From: Candidatus Wolfebacteria bacterium
GTDB taxonomy: Bacteria; Patescibacteriota; Minisyncoccia; UBA6257; JAGOQP01
DNA: 32,767 nt
NCBI GenBank assembly: GCA_027350645.1
Contig: DAIEKJ010000003.1
Coordinates: 1 to 32,767 of the forward strand
Direction: 5' to 3'
This document shows, piece after piece, positions 1 through 7,276 of the stretch. A program made the translations under genes and the position numbers. Below the pieces are notes generated by a model. That model was not told the origin of the DNA, did no database searches, and worked only from the letters and a program-made list of their open reading frames with translations. Numbering within the stretch: position 1 is the first letter of the stretch; every line of letters begins with the position of its first letter.

Positions 1-149
1 GTGGCTTTTATGTTCCAACCCAGGAAATTGTAAAGATAGAACCTTGCGATGCCCATATATTCATGTAGAGCAACATCAGTCAGCGTAAAATTATAACCTA
101 ATGGCACGCGAAAAATTTTTGCTGGAATAAATCTTGGTAAATAGTTTAT
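1..149. other. Left-edge AT-rich stretch, coding status unresolved
   Basis: This stretch is AT-rich like the gene that follows. On the minus strand one frame is open from about position 164 through the left edge, with aromatic-rich residues such as HEYMGIARFYLYNFLGW and a possible GTG start at 105-107. On the plus strand a short open frame runs off the left edge and stops at 66-68. Neither gives a recognisable family, and the minus frame would overlap the start of the divergent gene at 150. It may be the edge of a gene that lies outside the window; I cannot decide which strand is used. Confidence 0.2.
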
Positions 150-632
150 ATGAATGACTTGGATTTACAAAAACAAAATTTGTTAATGGAAACACAAAGA
201 TGTGCTGAACTTTTTAATTCTCAAGTATTCACTCAAAATCAAACTTTTACTCAATCTGCTTTTATTGAAATCTTGGTTCGTCTAAATTATATCCTTCAAG
301 AATTGAGTACAAAGAATAGCAGAATAACTTGGACGGACAGTGTTCAGATAGATCAAAATATCAAAGATATTACAGATTTGATAAATAATTTGCGAAACGC
401 CGCTTGCCATAGCGATAGTCCAAGAAATTATATTGGCAATTCAAACATAAAATTTATTTTCAACACTTTTGTTGGAAGATGCCCAAATGCGGTAAAAATT
501 GGAGAAAATATTTCGTTAGGCAATGAATATCAGAACGACATAGCGTTTTATTACGGAGATAAAAAAATTTATCTGGTTAGGCATATTAAAAGATTGTTGG
601 AAGAGTTGCCTAACGAAATTAACAAGTTATAA
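150..632 (+). CDS. HEPN-like hypothetical protein, AT-rich
   Basis: A 160-residue protein not matched to a named family. Residues about 55-90 look helical and contain RNAACH, which fits the Rx4-6H signature of HEPN domains, with the polar Asn after Arg that is usual there. HEPN proteins are often RNases in toxin-antitoxin, abortive-infection or CRISPR-linked systems, so an RNase role is possible but is only an inference from one short motif. No partner nucleotidyltransferase is visible; the left neighbour lies at the window edge. Base composition is far more AT-rich than the genes from 827 onward, and an inverted repeat overlaps its last codons, both suggesting acquisition. There is no Shine-Dalgarno sequence before the ATG. 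Confidence 0.6.
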   Translation: MNDLDLQKQNLLMETQRCAELFNSQVFTQNQTFTQSAFIEILVRLNYILQELSTKNSRITWTDSVQIDQNIKDITDLINNLRNAACHSDSPRNYIGNSNIKFIFNTFVGRCPNAVKIGENISLGNEYQNDIAFYYGDKKIYLVRHIKRLLEELPNEINKL

Positions 633-662
633 TAAATTAAGCGGCGCGCCAATTTCGTTGGC
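608..662 (+). repeat. Inverted repeat overlapping gene 3' end, attC-like
   Basis: GCCTAACGAAATT (608-620) pairs with AATTTCGTTGGC (651-662) apart from one bulged T, enclosing about 30 AT-rich bases that include the stop codon of the preceding gene. The left end matches the integron attC consensus RYYYAAC exactly. The right end, GTTGGC, is one base short of the GTTRRRY core. It could be a degraded cassette recombination site, a transcription-linked hairpin, or chance. Confidence 0.35.
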
Positions 663-719
663 AGAAAAAATTGTGGAGGCGAAAGCGGGGGTGAGCAACC
701 CCTCAACCCCCTTCCTTTC

Positions 720-738
720 TGCCGCGCGAAGCGCGGCA
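720..738. repeat. GC hairpin without T-tract
   Basis: TGCCGCGC and GCGCGGCA form a perfect 8-bp stem around a GAA loop. No run of T follows on either strand, so it is not a clear terminator. It lies in the gene-free stretch 633-826, which otherwise holds only the two hairpins listed next. Confidence 0.45.
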
Positions 739-755
739 ATCAGTCGAGGTTCTGC

Positions 756-777
756 TCAAAACGAGTTTTGATTTTTT
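756..777 (+). terminator. Putative terminator after the AT-rich gene
   Basis: TCAAAAC and GTTTTGA form a 7-bp stem around GA, followed by six T. It is AT-rich and so weak, but it has the right orientation to end transcription from the gene at 150-632. Confidence 0.4.
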
Positions 778-796
778 CAAACAAAACCACCACAAT

Positions 797-820
797 AAAA
801 TACCCCGTACGGGGTATTTT
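797..820. terminator. 24-bp perfect palindrome, likely bidirectional terminator
   Basis: A run of four A, then TACCCCGTACGGGGTA, then four T forms a 24-base perfect palindrome. It sits just past the stop codon of the minus-strand FMN reductase and is followed by T on both strands, so it can terminate transcription from either side. Confidence 0.6.
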
Positions 821-826
821 AAAAAA

Positions 827-1384
827 CTATTTTTCAAATTTTCTCACCCACTCCGCAAACGCCACGAGAAATTCCTTGACTTTTTTCTGCGTCGATTCAT
901 CAATTAGTTCCCCCGCTTCGCTGAATTTTTCATGCGCGGCGGCAACCATCACCTCCGGATGATTCATGACGTACATATTGGGACCCACCAAAATCTGCCG
1001 CAGATGATATTGCGCCCGCGCGCCGCCCAGGGACCCCATGGAAACACTCATAATGCCCGCCGGCTTGCCGTTTAAACTGTTTTTTCCGTATGGGCGCGTC
1101 GCCCAATCGATCGCGTTTTTAAGAACGCCGGGAATCGAGTAGTTGTATTCGGGCGTCACAAAAAGAACGCCGTCCGCTTTTTCTATTTTTTCCTTCAGCG
1201 CGCCAACGTGGGCGGGCACGCTCTGCTCGTCATCTTGGTTAAACAACGGCAACAACCCGATGTCGGCAATTTCTATCTCCAGACCGTGCTGGACTCCGTA
1301 ATGCTTGGCCGCGCGCAAAAGACTCGTATTGTACGATTTTTCGCGCAGGCTTCCCGAAAGACCGACAATGCGCAAGGTATTCAT
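827..1384 (-). CDS. NAD(P)H-dependent FMN reductase (flavodoxin fold)
   Basis: A 185-residue cytoplasmic flavoprotein of the NADPH-dependent FMN reductase / azoreductase / chromate reductase family. These enzymes use NAD(P)H to reduce bound FMN and pass electrons to quinones, metals or azo compounds. The N-terminus has the FMN phosphate loop in SGSLREKSYN (residues 10-19), and PEYNYSIPGVLKNAIDW is the conserved block that contacts the isoalloxazine ring. Length is typical. Transcription is divergent from the DoxX gene. A TATACT box ends only six bases before the ATG, predicting a leaderless mRNA, and there is no Shine-Dalgarno sequence. The exact substrate cannot be told from sequence. Confidence 0.88.
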   Translation of the reverse strand: MNTLRIVGLSGSLREKSYNTSLLRAAKHYGVQHGLEIEIADIGLLPLFNQDDEQSVPAHVGALKEKIEKADGVLFVTPEYNYSIPGVLKNAIDWATRPYGKNSLNGKPAGIMSVSMGSLGGARAQYHLRQILVGPNMYVMNHPEVMVAAAHEKFSEAGELIDESTQKKVKEFLVAFAEWVRKFEK

Positions 1385-1390
1385 GATGGT

Positions 1391-1396
1391 AGTATA
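1391..1396 (-). promoter_or_regulatory. -10 box for FMN reductase
   Basis: TATACT on the minus strand, six bases before the ATG at 1384. The first transcribed base should be at or next to the A of the start codon. No good -35 box is visible, so confidence is moderate. Confidence 0.45.
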
Positions 1397-1409
1397 TATC
1401 TTACTGGTA

Positions 1410-1418
1410 TGCTATACT
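1410..1418 (+). promoter_or_regulatory. Extended -10 promoter for DoxX and protease genes
   Basis: TGCTATACT is an extended -10 element (TG, one base, TATACT) about 55 bases upstream of the DoxX start. There is no clear -35 box. The protease gene 44 bases after DoxX has no promoter of its own that I can see. Confidence 0.45.
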
Positions 1419-1472
1419 AGTACGCGTCGAGACGGTTTTTCCATTCACTAATCTAGTTTACTCTACACACGT

Positions 1473-1871
1473 ATGGGATCGGCAAATGTGCTTTTTCTTA
1501 TTGGTCGGATTATTTTCGGCATCTATTGGCTGATAAGCGCCGGAGGTCATCTTTTTTTTAACCGCGCCGCATTAAAAGGATACGCGCGATCAAAACGTGT
1601 CCCGGCTCCGGGGATTGCAATCGGCATCACCGGAATCCTGCTTTTGTTTGGCGGAGCCGGCATTCTCTTGGGCGTCTACACCACATGGGCAATCGGAGCG
1701 CTGATTCTATTCCTTCTACCGGTAACGCTGACCATGCACAACTTTTGGATCGACAGAGACGCCGCATCACGCACCAGCAATATGATGAACTTTTCGAAAA
1801 ACATGGCGCTTCTTGCCGCGCTGCTGATGCTGTTGGCTATCCCTACCCCCTGGCCGTTTGCGCTTTTCTAA
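1473..1871 (+). CDS. DoxX family membrane protein
   Basis: A 132-residue integral membrane protein with four hydrophobic segments, the usual topology of DoxX / TQO small subunit-like proteins. The start LIGRIIFGIYWLISAGGHLF and the later GAGILLGVYTTWAIGALIL are typical of the family. Its role in bacteria is poorly defined; members are linked with thiosulfate:quinone oxidoreductases, thioredoxin-like proteins and redox stress. The neighbouring divergent FMN reductase would fit a shared redox theme, which is inference. The ATG has no Shine-Dalgarno sequence; the preceding bases are CTCTACACACGT. Confidence 0.82.
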   Translation: MGSANVLFLIGRIIFGIYWLISAGGHLFFNRAALKGYARSKRVPAPGIAIGITGILLLFGGAGILLGVYTTWAIGALILFLLPVTLTMHNFWIDRDAASRTSNMMNFSKNMALLAALLMLLAIPTPWPFALF

Positions 1872-1915
1872 AAACGGACGTATTCGCTTTTTAACCCTCG
1901 CCTACACCAACCTCC

Positions 1916-2926
1916 ATGCTTACCGAAGAACGACGAGCCATGGCCGCAATCGCCAGAGCGCTTCCCGCGGTCGTTTCCATCAGTCCCCAATCAAAAAACG
2001 CCCCCGATAAGAAAATATCGGCGCGCGCCGCATCGCTGTTGTCGGGCGCCGTCCGCGTTCCGCAAACCCGCCAAACAGAGGGCGGATCAGGATTTATTGT
2101 TGACCGCACCGGCATTGTCGTTACCAACATCCACGTCATCGATCCGGGAGAACGGGAATACACCATCACCACCAACGACCGGACCTCGTATCGCGCGACG
2201 GTTATTTCAACCGATGCCATCCACGACATTGCGTTCCTGCGCATCGAAAATCCAGGGAAGATCACCGCGCTCCCGTCGGGAGATTCGTCAAAACTAAAGC
2301 TAGGACAGTCGGTTCTGGCCATCGGCAATGTCTTAGGGCTCTTTCAAAACACCGTGTCATCGGGCATCGTATCGGGACTATTGCGAAATGTAAATGCGCG
2401 TAATGAAATGATCCAGGAAGAACTCCGCGGGCTCATCCAAACGGATGCGGCGATTAATCCGGGAAATTCGGGCGGGCCCCTCATAACGTTGGACGGCAAA
2501 GCAATCGGCATTAATTCAGCCAGCGTTGCTCATGCCGAGAACATCGGCTTTGCCATCCCCATCAACACCATCAAGAAGGATCTGGTTACTCTAAAAAAAT
2601 ACGGCGCCATCGCGCGGGCATTTCTGGGAGTCCGTTATGTTATGCTCGACGACTATACGCGTCAGATCGTCCACGCGGCGCGCCAGACAGGCGCGTGCGT
2701 CATTTCCCCGACCCCGCATCTTAAGGCCGTTATCCCCGGCAGTCCGGCCGACAAGGCGGGACTGCGCGCCGGCGACGTTATTTGCCGAGCAAACGACATC
2801 CCCCTGACCACCGAATTCACCCTTCAAGATTTTCTCGATTCATTCACCAAAGAAACGGAAGTGCGGCTCACAGTTGACCGCGATGGACGCGAAAAAACCA
2901 TCGCCGTTCTGCTAACAATCGTCTAG
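1916..2926 (+). CDS. HtrA/DegP-like serine protease with C-terminal PDZ
   Basis: A 336-residue trypsin-like protease of the S1C (HtrA/Deg) group. The catalytic triad is visible: His73 in TNIHVI, Asp104 in HDIAFLRI and Ser185 in NPGNSGGP. A PDZ domain occupies about residues 235-330, with the signature IPGSPADKAGLRAGDVI. HtrA proteins degrade or refold damaged envelope proteins and are normally secreted or tethered by an N-terminal membrane helix. Here the N-terminus (MLTEERRAMAAIARALPAVV) has neither, and an in-frame stop at 1892-1894 rules out an upstream extension. The protein may therefore be cytoplasmic, or exported in an unusual way. No Shine-Dalgarno sequence precedes the ATG; it is probably co-transcribed with DoxX. 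Confidence 0.9.
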   Translation: MLTEERRAMAAIARALPAVVSISPQSKNAPDKKISARAASLLSGAVRVPQTRQTEGGSGFIVDRTGIVVTNIHVIDPGEREYTITTNDRTSYRATVISTDAIHDIAFLRIENPGKITALPSGDSSKLKLGQSVLAIGNVLGLFQNTVSSGIVSGLLRNVNARNEMIQEELRGLIQTDAAINPGNSGGPLITLDGKAIGINSASVAHAENIGFAIPINTIKKDLVTLKKYGAIARAFLGVRYVMLDDYTRQIVHAARQTGACVISPTPHLKAVIPGSPADKAGLRAGDVICRANDIPLTTEFTLQDFLDSFTKETEVRLTVDRDGREKTIAVLLTIV

Positions 2927-2939
2927 GAACGCCTGGCTC

Positions 2940-2963
2940 AAAAATCGCCTCAGCGAACCGAGG
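2940..2963 (-). terminator. UUCG-loop terminator after leuS and small ORF
   Basis: On the minus strand CCTCGG-TTCG-CTGAGG forms a 6-bp stem with one G-U pair, capped by the very stable UUCG tetraloop and followed by CG, A and five T. The stop codon of the 49-codon ORF lies inside the 3' arm. It is well placed to end the leuS transcript. A second hairpin, CCCCC-ATATT-GGGGG (2971-2985) followed by TATTTTT, lies just before it and may also serve. Confidence 0.65.
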
Positions 2964-3099
2964 AAAAATACCCCCAATATGGGGGCGCGTTTTCGTGCGG
3001 GTGCGACGAGTCAAAACTCATCGCCGCCACCGTCTTTACCGCAAACCAGGCGCACACAACAAAGAGCGTTATGAGCGCTATTCGTTTAGCAACATCCAC
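2950..3099 (-). CDS. Putative 49-residue membrane protein downstream of leuS
   Basis: A short ORF with a GTG start four bases after the leuS stop codon. The sequence begins with a few charged residues (VDVAKR), then a hydrophobic helix IALITLFVVCAWFAVKTVAA, then a polar tail ending in PPYWGYFSSVR. Spacing to leuS and the terminator built around its stop codon suggest a real co-transcribed gene. I do not recognise the family. Against it: the start is GTG, there is no ribosome-binding site, and a strong GC hairpin lies inside its 3' half, which may instead be the true terminator of leuS. Confidence 0.4.
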   Translation of the reverse strand: MDVAKRIALITLFVVCAWFAVKTVAAMSFDSSHPHENAPPYWGYFSSVR

Positions 3100-3103
3100 A
3101 GTC

Positions 3104-5668
3104 CTATCCGCACATAATATTAATAATTCTATCGGGAACGAACACCACGCGCGTTACAACCTTTCCGCTGATATGGGGCGCCAACCGAGGATCGGCGCTC
3201 ACCGCGGCGAGCGCATCATCGCGTGACGCATTGGCCGGCACGGTTATCGTTCCCCGCATCTTGCCATTGACTTGCACCGCGATGGCAACCATTTCCTGGG
3301 CTATGTATCGCTCCGCATACACCGGCCACGCGTGCCGGCCAAGTGATTTTTTATTTTTTAGAACCCCCCGCCATATCTCTTCGGTCATAAACGGCGCAAA
3401 GGGAAACACCAACGCAAGAAACGTCTCAAACGCCCGGAGCGGAACTGAGTCGAGCGTCTCGTCCATGCGCCGCGACAAAATCATCAGCGCGCTGATAGCA
3501 GTGTTGAACCGGAACGCTTCAATGTCTTGCGTGACTTTTTTAATCGTGCGATGCAAGGCGCCGGTAAATTCTTGATTGGGTGCCGGTTTTTTTCGTCCGG
3601 TTTTTTTCGCAAATTGCTGCCCCATCGCCCATATCCGCTCCAGGAAACGAACAATGCCAATGATGCCTTTTTCATCCCACGGCTTGGCATCTTCAAGCGG
3701 CCCCATAAACATTTCGTACATGCGCAGAGCGTCGGCGCCGTATTTCTTAACGATGTCGTCCGGATTGACCACATTCCCGCGGGATTTTGACATTTTCTCA
3801 CCATCGGACCCAAGGACAATCCCCTGGTTTACCAGCCGGTAAAACGGTTCTGGCGCATGAACGATTTTTTCGTCATACAAAACCTTGTGCCAAAAACGCG
3901 CGTAGAGGAGATGAAGGACCGCATGTTCAACGCCGCCGATATATACGGAGACCGGGATCCATTCTTTTTCCTTTTTTGGATCAATCAACGCGTGGCGGTT
4001 TTTTGGATCGATATAGCGCAGATAGTACCAGCACGAGCCGGCCCACTGCGGCATGGTATCCGTTTCCCGCCGTGCCGGACCGCCGCACCGCGGACAACGC
4101 GTGTGAACCCACCCAGGCACCGCCGAGAGCGGCGACTGCAGAGTTCCGGTCGGTTCGTAGCGTTTGACATTGGGTAATGTCAGCGGCAGATCTTTTTCAT
4201 CCAAGGGAACCCACCCTGGATTGAGCGCTTCACCCTTGCTAAGATTTTTAATCTTTGATTTTTCCTGCCCGCCGGTAGGCGAGGGATTTTTTATTTTATC
4301 GGCGCAGTGCTGGCAAAACACCAACGGGATCGGCTCGCCCCAGTAACGCTGGCGCGAAAAAACCCAGTCCCGCATTTTATACTGCGTATGCGCTTTGCCG
4401 TCCACCATGCGGACAATATCCCCAGCGGCATCATGGGCCTGCTTTCCATCCATCGAACCGGAATGAATCAGCACGCCGTTACCGGTATATGGGAGCACCA
4501 TGGAATCGGTTTTTCCGTCCGGACTAACAACGGGAACGACAGGCAAGTGATGTTTTTTTGCAAAATCAAAATCGCGCTCATCGTGGGCGGGCACGGCCAT
4601 AATGGCCCCGTATCCGTAGTGTATCAGAACATAATCAGCGACATACACCGGTATCTTTTTGTTTGTTGCCGGATTGATATACCAAACGCCGCCCAAAAGA
4701 ACGCCTGTTTTTTCTTTCCCCTGCGCGATCCGCTCTTCGTCCGATTTGTTGCGCGCCGCGCGAAGGTAGGCATCAACTTCCCTGCGATTAGTCAGCTGGT
4801 TCCCCACTGCCTCAATGAGCGGGTGCTCGGGCGCGACGACAAGATACGTCGCCCCGTAGATCGTGTCGGGACGGGTCGTAAAGACACGAAGAGGGTTGGC
4901 CTTGGAAATTATTTTTTTATTTTCGGAGAGGCGCGCGTACGCTTGGCGGTCGGCTCCTTGGGGCAAAAAATCGATGACCACCCCCTCGGACCGCCCAATC
5001 CAATTCCGTTGCATCGTTTTTACTTTTTCAGGCCAGGCAATGCCGTCCAGATCCTCAAGCAAGCGATCGGCATAGGCTGTTATTTTAAGCATCCACTGCG
5101 TCAGATTTTTGCGCTCAACCGGCGTCCCGCACCGATCGCACTTACCACCAACCACCTCTTCGTCGGCCAATACCGTTTTGCACGACGGGCACCAATTGAC
5201 CGGCATTTCCTTTTGGTATGCCAATCCCCGCTTGAACAGCTTTAAGAAAATCCACTGCGTCCACCGGTAATATTCCGGATCGGTCGTGTTGATTTCCCGC
5301 GACCAGTCGTACGAAAACCCCAAGCTGTTGATCTGGCGCTTGAAATTAGCGACATTCTTTTTGACCACGATCCGAGGACTTGTTTTTGTTTTGATCGCGT
5401 AGTTTTCGGCAGGAAGCCCGAACGCATCCCATCCCATCGGATGGAGCACGGCATAGTCGCGCATGCGATAATAGCGCGCGATAATATCTGAGGCGGTATA
5501 GCTTTCCACATGTCCAACGTGCAGTCCCTGACCGGAGGGATACGGAAACATATCCAACACGTACAGTTTTCGTTTGCCTTTGACAGCCGAGGGAACAAAG
5601 AATTGTTTTTCTTTCTCCCACGTTTTTTGCCATTTCCGCTCGGCGGCGGCTGATGAGTATCGTTTCAT
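3104..5668 (-). CDS. leuS: Leucyl-tRNA synthetase
   Basis: Charges tRNA-Leu with leucine in the cytoplasm. The 854-residue class I synthetase has the HIGH-type motif HVGH at 50-53 in PYPSGQGLHVGH, and KMSKS at 625-629. The editing domain follows at about 225-420 and includes TTRPDTIYGATYL. Zinc-binding cysteines are seen at 160, 163, 177 and 180, with another set at 452, 455, 525 and 528. The C-terminus has the usual VQVNGKMRGTI. I chose the ATG at 5668 (MKRYSSAAAERKW), which matches family N-termini, over the longer frame from 5725. A TATACT box ends 15 bases before it, so the leader is short, and there is no Shine-Dalgarno sequence. Residues about 460-480 (NPSPTGGQEKSKIKN) look like an in-frame insertion in the second zinc module. 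Confidence 0.97.
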   Translation of the reverse strand: MKRYSSAAAERKWQKTWEKEKQFFVPSAVKGKRKLYVLDMFPYPSGQGLHVGHVESYTASDIIARYYRMRDYAVLHPMGWDAFGLPAENYAIKTKTSPRIVVKKNVANFKRQINSLGFSYDWSREINTTDPEYYRWTQWIFLKLFKRGLAYQKEMPVNWCPSCKTVLADEEVVGGKCDRCGTPVERKNLTQWMLKITAYADRLLEDLDGIAWPEKVKTMQRNWIGRSEGVVIDFLPQGADRQAYARLSENKKIISKANPLRVFTTRPDTIYGATYLVVAPEHPLIEAVGNQLTNRREVDAYLRAARNKSDEERIAQGKEKTGVLLGGVWYINPATNKKIPVYVADYVLIHYGYGAIMAVPAHDERDFDFAKKHHLPVVPVVSPDGKTDSMVLPYTGNGVLIHSGSMDGKQAHDAAGDIVRMVDGKAHTQYKMRDWVFSRQRYWGEPIPLVFCQHCADKIKNPSPTGGQEKSKIKNLSKGEALNPGWVPLDEKDLPLTLPNVKRYEPTGTLQSPLSAVPGWVHTRCPRCGGPARRETDTMPQWAGSCWYYLRYIDPKNRHALIDPKKEKEWIPVSVYIGGVEHAVLHLLYARFWHKVLYDEKIVHAPEPFYRLVNQGIVLGSDGEKMSKSRGNVVNPDDIVKKYGADALRMYEMFMGPLEDAKPWDEKGIIGIVRFLERIWAMGQQFAKKTGRKKPAPNQEFTGALHRTIKKVTQDIEAFRFNTAISALMILSRRMDETLDSVPLRAFETFLALVFPFAPFMTEEIWRGVLKNKKSLGRHAWPVYAERYIAQEMVAIAVQVNGKMRGTITVPANASRDDALAAVSADPRLAPHISGKVVTRVVFVPDRIINIMCG

Positions 5669-5683
5669 AATAGGTGTCTGCCA

Positions 5684-5710
5684 GTATACACAGAAAACCG
5701 CCGCGCTCAA
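5684..5710 (-). promoter_or_regulatory. leuS promoter
   Basis: Minus-strand TTGAGC (-35, 5705-5710), a 16-base spacer, then TATACT (-10, 5684-5689). The predicted start of transcription is about nine bases before the leuS ATG. Confidence 0.6.
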
Positions 5711-5721
5711 AGACGGCGCGG
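5694..5721 (-). terminator. Weak terminator after PilM/N gene
   Basis: Minus-strand CCGCGC and GCGCGG pair around a nine-base loop, followed by CGG and four T, just after the PilM/N stop codon. It overlaps the leuS promoter, so some read-through into leuS is possible. Confidence 0.4.
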
Positions 5722-5731
5722 GCAACGGTGA

Positions 5732-7258
5732 TTAAGGAATCTGCCGCAACACGATGTTGACGTCGAAATAGACGTTAGTAGTCGATTGCGTCACGCTTCC
5801 CAAGGGAATATCGGCCGAAGCGATGTAAGGAGAACCCAGCAGCAATGTTTTGAAGTTAATCTCCGCCGCTTCGCTTGCCGCTTGCGCCTCGATGACCACC
5901 GGCACGCTTTTGGACTGTATCCACACGCGCTGTATCCTAACTCCCGTGGCGCCGGCCCGATTTTCAATATCATCGATCAACGCCATCCAATGCACCTGCG
6001 CCGAGCGTATTTCCAAAGCCCCGCTCACATTTTTATTAAATTGCTCCGCCTCGTTTTGAAGAGCGGCCAGCTGAGCGCCATTCGCGCCGCCCTGCATCGC
6101 CGCCACTTCCTGCAAAGCCGACGTTGCCAGCGAGTTCAAAAACATATACGACCCCAAAAGCACCCCGATAACAACAACAGAAACCACGACCGCGATGTTA
6201 CGCCAGAGAGAAATAAAAGCCAGAACCTGGGAGTGGAAATACTGCGTTTGAGCTCCCTGAGGCGTAAGAGTGATGCCTCTGTCGGCGCTGCGTGGAATAA
6301 GACCGCGCAACGCGGCCCCCAACGGAGCGGCCCACTCCTGCATCAGTTTGTAATCGCCTTGAAGCTGGGCAGGAAAAACCGGCATCGCAAACTGCTTGGC
6401 GATAATGTCCTGAACTTCCTGGGCAAGTCCCGGCGCGATCACATACACGGCCGCAATCGTGTCCTGGAAATGGTTGGTGTAAAAATTGAGCACGGGACGG
6501 ATCTCATCGGTAATAATTCCCTTGAATTGGGAAAATGATATTTCCCGCGCGCCGCTGGACAAATCAACGATGGACGGCCACGAAAGAGACCGGTTAAAGA
6601 AAAACACCCCGCCGCGCATAATGGAAAGCGACACCCCGTCGGAGGCGATGTGAATAAAACAATAGGATTTAGTCGAGTCAAACGACGGCACGTGCGTCGT
6701 CAGTCCGCGCACCAGCGAAACCGATTTCTGCTCTATGGCAACGGGATAAAAATGAGCCTTGCCCAGCGCCACCATTACATCATCAATGAGCTGCTTATTA
6801 ACAAACGACGCAAGGATGCTGGTCTCCATGCCATCGGACGCCAGAGGCGCGATGGGCTGCCAATCGGAATAGGCGCTGGAAAAATCAATCGGCGATATCG
6901 TTTGCATATTCAACCTGACCGCATCGGCGAAATCCTCCCCCTGAAGGCGCGGCAAGGAAAGCGTCTGCGTATAGACGAATGTGTCGGGAATCGACACGAC
7001 GACAGGAATTTTTTTGTCGGACCCGGCGGCAATGCCCGCATGGAGGCGCCCCAGCGCATCCACCAGCACCTGCGGCCGTGCGATCCGACCATCGGTAAAT
7101 AGTTGTTCGGGCGTACGCACCGACAACTGAAGAACATCCTTCCCGGCCATATGAAAACCGACAAAGGAAGCTCCCATGTCGCTGATTTCAAGCCCGCCAA
7201 TCGCAACGTGTGGCTTAAGAAGAGAAGAAAGGCTTACTATAAATGGCGGGATGCGCAT
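5732..7258 (-). CDS. pilM: Fused PilM/PilN-like type IV pilus assembly protein
   Basis: A 508-residue protein that joins two parts of the pilus alignment complex. Residues 1-~335 resemble PilM, an actin-like cytoplasmic protein (VAIGGLEISDMGASFVGF at the start, then an FtsA-like fold with PLGAALRGLIP near the end). A single membrane helix follows at about 352-375 (WRNIAVVVSVVVIGVLLGSYMFL), then a periplasmic-type region with a coiled coil and a ferredoxin-like fold as in PilN. In most bacteria PilM and PilN are separate and PilM binds the short N-terminal tail of PilN; here they are one chain. It is the last gene of the pilus cluster, 18 bases after the PilX-like gene. No separate PilO was seen. 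Confidence 0.82.
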   Translation of the reverse strand: MRIPPFIVSLSSLLKPHVAIGGLEISDMGASFVGFHMAGKDVLQLSVRTPEQLFTDGRIARPQVLVDALGRLHAGIAAGSDKKIPVVVSIPDTFVYTQTLSLPRLQGEDFADAVRLNMQTISPIDFSSAYSDWQPIAPLASDGMETSILASFVNKQLIDDVMVALGKAHFYPVAIEQKSVSLVRGLTTHVPSFDSTKSYCFIHIASDGVSLSIMRGGVFFFNRSLSWPSIVDLSSGAREISFSQFKGIITDEIRPVLNFYTNHFQDTIAAVYVIAPGLAQEVQDIIAKQFAMPVFPAQLQGDYKLMQEWAAPLGAALRGLIPRSADRGITLTPQGAQTQYFHSQVLAFISLWRNIAVVVSVVVIGVLLGSYMFLNSLATSALQEVAAMQGGANGAQLAALQNEAEQFNKNVSGALEIRSAQVHWMALIDDIENRAGATGVRIQRVWIQSKSVPVVIEAQAASEAAEINFKTLLLGSPYIASADIPLGSVTQSTTNVYFDVNIVLRQIP

Positions 7259-7276
7259 ACCAGTAGATGATTGATG

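Noticed and set aside
608-662. Calling a genuine integron attC site
   Set aside because: The right-hand core is one base short of GTTRRRY, the inner L boxes are not evident, and no integrase is in the window; kept only as attC-like.
2971-2985. CCCCC-ATATT-GGGGG hairpin as the sole leuS terminator
   Set aside because: Possible, but it falls inside the small ORF and a better-formed UUCG-loop terminator follows at 2940-2963; mentioned there and not listed separately.
4307-5245. 312-codon plus-strand open frame opposite leuS
   Set aside because: It lies fully antisense to conserved leuS sequence and has no family-like features; it is a shadow of GC-rich coding DNA.
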